Shown here in pieces: positions 58,103 through 64,000 of a DNA stretch of 64,000 nt; the first letter of the stretch is position 1, and the number at the start of each line of letters is the position of its first letter. The stretch is from Misgurnus anguillicaudatus. Lineage: Eukaryota; Chordata; Actinopteri; Cypriniformes; Cobitidae. The notes under the pieces were generated by a model. The model searched no databases and was not told where the DNA came from. It saw only the letters and a program-made list of their open reading frames with translations. The position numbers were made by a program, and so were the translations under genes. Where the stretch lies: the NCBI RefSeq assembly GCF_027580225.2, contig NC_073339.2:42773501-42837500 (forward strand), read 5' to 3'.

Positions 58103-60488
58103 TTGACATGACTTACAACTAAGTTTAAATTATTTAACGTAAATTGTTGTGTTAAAGTAAAAAAAAAAACGTATGTTGATATTACGTTTTTGTTATAGTG
58201 TGTTACAAATCCTTGTTTAATTTTAAAACAGTTTGTTCTGATTACTCAATTTTGCAAGTTGAGCAAACATTTTGCCAATTTTTTAAGTTTTTTACAGTGA
58301 AAAGTCATCTATTCCATTTTTTTGTACAGGTTACAAATGGTCTTATTTTGCATCTTTTTCCCTCGTTCTGTAACCAAACTTTAAAGAAGGAAAGCAATCC
58401 TTCCTCTTTCTATTTACAGCCGCTCTTTCTTCTCCCAGTTTAAGAAGCTGCTATAAGTGGGTGGTGAGGATCTTTTATGCTCATTTTAAAAGAAATGAAA
58501 GTATTTTGGTCATATAGTGAAGCCTCGAAAATATCAAATGCTTTAGTTCGTGCCGTTTACAAAAACACAATTGAGCCTTCAGAAACTTAGTGGTTGCAAA
58601 GTGCTTCTACATAAGAGCAAACCCTGAACTTTAACTCTTTATTCTGTAGGGGTGACATCTTCTGTTTTCTTTTGTAAAACAAATGCAGCCCACAACGGCT
58701 GCCCTTCATTTCTGCTGTCGGGTCAAGGATTCAAGTTTAGAAGCCAAGGGAACTTGTTTAACATTACGGTCTGGTTTAAAAATGCAAAAAATGCCTTTGC
58801 TTATTCTCAGATCGGTATTTATTTTTTAGATGCAATTAGTGATGTTTGTTAAAGCAAGCATGACTCTTACTGTTCTCATACTTCGGGTTAGGATTATGAA
58901 CAACAAATTGATTCAGTTTGCATGGCTGTACACTCTGGGGCAGTACCCTTACATTGGTGCATATTAGTACATTAAGTGTACTTAAAGGTGTACCGATATG
59001 GTACATACTGGGATCAATTCGGATAACTTTTGTACTTTGATTTCTGACTGTCATAGGTTCGATCCCAGCGAACAGACATGCTGATCAAATCATATATCTT
59101 AAATGCATTGTAAATTGCTTTGGATTAAAGCATTGGCCAAATGTGTAAAATGACTTTACACCATGCATGCATCCATTACTTATTGGTCAAAAAGCAATAC
59201 TAATTGAATATCCAATAAAGTTAATTTATCCAATATTATTTACTATAGTAAAATTATACTTTGGCTCCGTCGTCATACTGATTTTGATTGATTGAACCGT
59301 TTATATTGTCCACGTATAATCAGTTAAACTGCAGGTGGAAAACTGATGATGGCCCGGCACTTGATTACAAACTTCAGTTCACAGCATGGATCTTTATCCA
59401 CAGGGGAAGACCTAGGACCCAGCACCTCCAGTGTTTTCCTTTTCAGTTAAGCCACATCTACGGGAACCTCTGTGACAGGCGGGAAATTCTGCTGATTGGT
59501 CAGACGCTAACAAACATGTTTCGTTTTTCTCCTTTGTAAAATTTAAGTTTGCTCGCAGCCTGAGGTCACCCCACGGTTGCTGCTGTTGCGGTCCGTAGTG
59601 GCGGTGATTCAGAGTCCAGGTCTCAGCAGTGGTCTTCACTCACCTGCTGGTCTTTCGTGCCCAGTCAAGGGGTCCCGTGATGATGAGCATTATGGTGGCG
59701 GGACACAACGGGAGGTAAAATGAACAGAAACGAAAAGCAAACCAGCATGGCTGCTGTCTGGCTCCTAAGTGTTCCACCACTTTTCACAATCAACTTGAAA
59801 ACTGTTTTCTTCAGTCAAAGTCTTTTCTTTGATTTTAGCTCAAGGTTCAAGTTAGCTTTGCACCTTAAGAAAATACTTTTACAAGTGTGTGTAAAACTTG
59901 TAATATTTATTTAATACATGCATAAAGGTAATTTCTTAGACCATATTATCAGTGAGGCATAAAGACCTTATGACATAAACGTCATTCACACAGACCTTTG
60001 GTCCCAGACAATACCTGTAAAAATTGGCAGACATGCTTCTGTGAGAACACAAACAGTCCCGTTAAATGACAGAGGACCTAGTAACATTGCCGTAAGATAC
60101 CTGGAAAGCCCTCTGTGTGAATGAGTCGCATAAATAATGCCGTAAGCGGCGTGCTGTAGTGAGGACGCACATGTCATGGCAACATGAAGTTATGGTTCAG
60201 CTCTTTAAAACAAGGGATTTACATGCAGATTAACATTCAAGACAAGATAAATGTTGGCAAACTGGGCTGAAGAAGATAGTCTGAAGTCGAGATCATTCAG
60301 CAGCATAAAAAAATTGTGCATCCTTTATAGTCTCATATGAGCTTATAATAAACAAAAATGCACAGGCGTCATCGCAACAAGATATCGTAGCGCTATGTAA
60401 AACGGGGTATTTACATGCATTTTAACATTCACAATGAGAAATGTCTGCAAATTGGAATGAAGCAGAGATCAGGGAGTTCATTACTATG
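58103..60488. other. Stretch without a recognised gene
   Basis: Short unrecognised open frames only. At 58930-59065 there is a second GGGGCAGTACCCTTA repeat followed by GGTTCGATCCC, a tRNA B-box-like word probably left by a SINE. Confidence 0.4.
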
Positions 60489-61233
60489 CAAAGAGCTCGT
60501 TATAGTTGTGCGTAGGTCCTACGGCGTAGGTTCCGCGTCGGTTTTCATTTATACTTTTGCATCGTCTTCTGCGCCGACGTGCAAACACGCGCGCAGACCG
60601 CTGGTAGGCAGTATCCTCGCGTGTAACCACAGTAGCAGCGCGATCGTCAAGAAGAAGAAGCTTGGCAAGTTAAAGGCGGAGTCCACGATGTTTGAAAAAC
60701 GCTTTGGAAAAGGAGACGGGCCGACTACCAAAACACACTTATAGCCAATCAGCAGTAAGGAGCGTGTCTATTAACCGACATCCTTGACGGGTTGCGTATG
60801 TGTGGGGCGGGTCTATCAACAGAAGGTCCAGATTCTATTGGGGTAGGGGCGTGTTTGTTTAGGTGATTTCAAATATCAACATTGGCTTTCAAACATCGTG
60901 GACTCCGCCTTTAACTCACAAACGAAGAAGAAACAGCAACTTGTTGTGTATGATTTGAGAGACCAGCAATGATGGAAGTAAATAAACAGTGACTTTTGTT
61001 GCAGTTTGAGTTAAATCACTCCTCAACTTGGCTCATCTTTGTTTTCACCGTCGCAAACGGAAATACCTATGACACAGTTTTTTTACATGACAGGAGGGGT
61101 TCTGGTGGACCAATCACAGCGCTTGCGGTCCACGTAGAACTGACGCCCTGTAAAAAATTTGCAAGGTGCACGTCAGGCTTTGCAGAGCTACGCACAGGCT
61201 ACGGATAAGCTGGACTATAAATGGAGCTTAAAG
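60489..61233. mobile_element. GTCGTGCGTAGG element carrying a TTAA insertion
   Basis: The outer ends are GAGCTCGTTATAGTTGTGCG and GGACTATAAATGGAGCTTAA. The body is the reverse complement of 40987-41480 (CACAAACGAAGAAGAAACAG, TTTCACCGTCGCAAACGGAA). The nested element at 60674-60910 accounts for most of the length difference. Confidence 0.7.
60674..60910. mobile_element. TTAA MITE with 24-bp perfect inverted ends
   Basis: AGGCGGAGTCCACGATGTTT is repeated inverted at the right end, with TTAA at 60670-60673 and 60911-60914. At 41.31 kb the host element has a single TTAA in the same context (GCAAGTTAAGCCACAAAC read on the minus strand), the empty site. A decayed relative is in pcnp intron 4. Confidence 0.85.
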
Positions 61234-63100
61234 CTGAGATCATTCACCAGCAAAACAGAACAGCGCGTCAGGCACTCCTATATAGTCTTATCATAAACAG
61301 AAATGCACGCGAATAGTTTCTGGAGAGAGAAAAAATGGATAATAAGTAAACTTGCTTGATGTGGAGAAACAAAGTACCAAGTGGAGGACTTTAAACACGT
61401 CATGGGATCTTTACGGTATCTGTGTACGCACATACAGATTCTGGAAAATCATTGGCAGTGTGAATGAACCAAAAATAAAACGATCCCAGACAAATCCTGT
61501 ATGCATTTTTTTGTGTATTTTCCGTAATGTCTGTTTGAAAATGGCTAAAAAGAACCGGTTTGTTTTTATTACCTTAAAATGAGCTGTTTTTATCTACATA
61601 CATCACGTCAAAATCATTTATAATAAAAGAGAAGCCCACATTCACAAAATACATGCAAGACACTTAACAGTAAACTCTGAATAGGCACTTATTTTGACAA
61701 AACACGTGATGCACATAGGATCACTCGAAGCGCAGAACACATATTTTGAAATTACAAACCACACACATGACGGGCTACATACATGTTGTGACAAACTTCA
61801 CATCGAGCGCCCTCGATAAAAGAAGTCACCGGCTGCCACTGCCCAACAATTGGTTGAAACAACCCAGTATTTTGGTTGTAAGCTAAATTATAACCCTATC
61901 TCATTGCAATTTGTACATATTTTTTGTGGTGGCCAATTCATATGAATTCATATGACTACATTCGTACATTTTTGTACGATTTGCTTTGCCCCCATGCCAT
62001 TAGGGTTAAAATGAGTTAAAACTACCCAGCATTTTGCGTTGAAACAACCCAGGCTGGGTTAAAAATAAGTGTACATTTAAAGCTAATCTGTAAAATAGTC
62101 ATAAAAGTGCCATTTTTGCATCTCTGGCATCACCAAACCAATACATTTTGCAACCAGATTTCTCAAACATCTGCCGCCTTCTACCATTAATCAGAAAAAC
62201 GTTTTTGAGCCAATGTTCCTGTGTCGGTCTGGATGTGCTGCACAAACAAAGCTACACTTTTCAGGGAAAACCTATAAAATGCTTACTCACAGCTAAGCAT
62301 TTTAAAAGACTTTAAAGTTTAAAGGATCTTTCTAATCAGAAAAATTCCCTAAACTCTGTTCATCTCATTCCTAATGAAGCTTATCCTGAATTATTCATGT
62401 AAAGAAATTAATAAAACATTTACATTGGACACACACACAAAAAAAGAACCTAAATCACAATAGATTATGGCATCATGACTCACATTGGCACTGCTGAAGA
62501 AAAGGTATAATTGTTTATCCTCACACTTCAGGGTTTATCTGTGTAGGCGATTAATGAACAATTTTAATGCGAACCCTTCCTGAACTACATCTCACAGCCA
62601 ATCTGCATAAGTGCTGCTGAATGTGTTGAACAGCCCAGGGGGTTTTGGCCCGGACTGACGTGAATGTTAGGTTTCTCCACACCTGTAAGGGTATGTTGAC
62701 CATGAGCACGCCCCAGGGACACCTCCGAGGATCTGCTGGATGAGACGGCCATCCACTGCTTGCATACTAATAGGAACTCATTCTTCCCAATAGATGTCCG
62801 CAACAGTCAACAGATATAGCCTGAATACTAAAATACGGATGGGTTTTCCCGACGTTAAACGCAATTGCTGAGCTTTATCGGTAACCTTTATGCAAGCTTT
62901 CGTGGCGCTAAGCCAAAGCACTTGTCGTAAATTGACTCGACCGCGAGATGAATTGTGATTCAGATAAAATAAGTAATTTACTTTGTTCGATAAATTACCT
63001 TCCTATTGCATTTTTTTTTCAAGAGCATGCCTTTGTGAGGTTTTTGTGTGTCGAATTTGTCTCATTTTAGAGCTAACCTTTGATAAATATACTGTGTTCC
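61234..63100. other. Stretch without a recognised gene
   Basis: It contains a single arm of the 3.9-4.5 kb element (about 61665-61840, ATTTTGACAAAACACGTGAT) and an AACCCAG-word cluster. 62.35-62.95 kb is non-repetitive, with a 72-codon minus-strand frame (62585-62803) that I cannot assign. Confidence 0.4.
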
Positions 63101-63164
63101 TGCGATAGCCATGGCTAAGTTAACTGCGTTAGCAACCCAAAGGTATATACAATTCTTTGTTTAT

Positions 63165-63735
63165 GCTACAGGTGTAGCTCAATTGATAGCATAGCATTGT
63201 CAGACACACGGACAGGGTTTTGCATTTGACAGAACACAATATAAATCGAAAAGTTTACGTATAACATAACGTATAACGTAACACATAATGTTGTGTAACG
63301 CATAACTTAATGCATAACGTAATGCCTAATAACGAATAACGTAACATATAACACAACATAACGTAACAAATCTCGTAATTTAACATCACATAACATAAGG
63401 TTTATCGTTTGCTTACAAATGCCATTGAGTTCAACATACATATAACATTTAACACATAACATAAGATTTTGTTTGTTTTATGTAGTAAGTTTATGCTACA
63501 GTTTTGGCTCAATTGATAACATTGTGTTAGCAACGCAAAGGTTGTGGGTTTCGATCTCAGGGAGATTTTTCAAGAGCGTGCCTTTGTGAGGTTTTTGTGC
63601 GTCGAAATTATTTTGTTTTAAACCTAACTTGTACCACTTACATTGTGTTCCTAATATAGTTGTAACAAAGTTAATAGCATTGCATTAGCAATGCAAAAGT
63701 TGTGGGTTCCATCTCAGAGATATTTTTGCAAGACC
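63165..63735. repeat. tRNA-SINE-like repeats around a TAACGTATAA-rich tract
   Basis: GTAGCTCAATTGATAGCATA at 63175 and TTGGCTCAATTGATAACATT at 63503 resemble a tRNA A box. GTTGTGGGTTTCGATCTCAG at 63541 and GTTGTGGGTTCCATCTCAG at 63698 resemble a B box. Between them, 63256-63470 is a degenerate array of ATAACGTA/ACATAACG words with a loose 10-20 bp period. Confidence 0.5.
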
Positions 63736-63746
63736 ATGCCTTTATT

Positions 63747-64000
63747 TAGCCTGGTCCAACCAGACTCTCGTACATTCATTTCATTTGTACAGAGAGTCTG
63801 GCCACGCTACATTGCAACGCATTACTTCCGTTAAGAAGGGTCCTGTGTTGAAGTTTAAAACTATTGGATCTGCCCAGAGTCACTCTGAATCTGCCATAAC
63901 GAATCGCTAACGTTTGGTCGTGACGTATATCATGCACCGAAACCGGCCGGAAACAACAAGTAAGAATAATCAGACAAACAAAACTTAGCAAAACTAATAG
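63747..64000. mobile_element. Element with AGACTCTCGTACA / TGTACAGAGAGTCT hairpin, cut by the window edge
   Basis: AGCCTGGTCCAACCAGACTC is followed by TTTGTACAGAGAGTCTGGCC. The remaining body runs to the end of the window, so its right terminus is unseen. Confidence 0.4.

Noticed and set aside
62585..62803. 72-codon minus-strand frame as a gene
   Set aside because: No recognisable domain, splice partners or homologous pattern; left as unassigned.

Overview
The window is vertebrate nuclear DNA, most likely from a cyprinid-type teleost. Four split genes with canonical splice sites are recognisable by protein similarity (Mx, pcnp, an MLC3-type myosin light chain, lancl1). The remainder is AT-rich and packed with small inverted-repeat DNA transposons, tRNA-derived SINE pieces and microsatellites of the kind that fill cyprinid genomes. 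There are no bacterial operons, CRISPR arrays or rRNA genes.

Layout. 1-5023: intron or intergenic DNA made mostly of foldback elements. 5024-10008 (+): the last five exons of an Mx dynamin-like GTPase copy; its GTPase-domain exons are not in the window. 12399-18838 (+): a complete 12-exon Mx gene encoding 641 residues, with an ISRE-like motif just upstream. 19800-23010 (-): pcnp, five coding exons, 167 residues, convergent with Mx. 25035-27523 (-): a skeletal myosin essential light chain of MLC3 type, six coding exons, 151 residues, with a GC-AG intron. 34498-45677 (-): lancl1, nine coding exons, 402 residues, plus a probable noncoding first exon near 46.8-46.9 kb. 46.95-64 kb: no gene recognised; repeats and some non-repetitive stretches.

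The genes do not form a pathway: an interferon-type antiviral effector pair, a nuclear PEST protein, a muscle contractile subunit and a glutathione-binding LanC-like protein. The mylz3-lancl1 pair matches the human MYL1-LANCL1 neighbourhood, whereas human PCNP and MX1/MX2 lie on other chromosomes.

The most informative part is the Mx duplication. The two copies keep identical exon lengths and splice phases except in the exon carrying the stalk L4 loop, where one loop is about 21 and the other about 44 residues. The upstream copy has an element of about 0.8 kb inserted at the TTAA that contains its stop codon, and the other copy preserves the empty site. Several other elements are flanked by TTAA or by 8-bp duplications and are nested in one another, so insertion order can be read directly. 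I found no convincing new molecular system; exon coordinates come from reading splice signals and protein similarity by eye, without alignment software.
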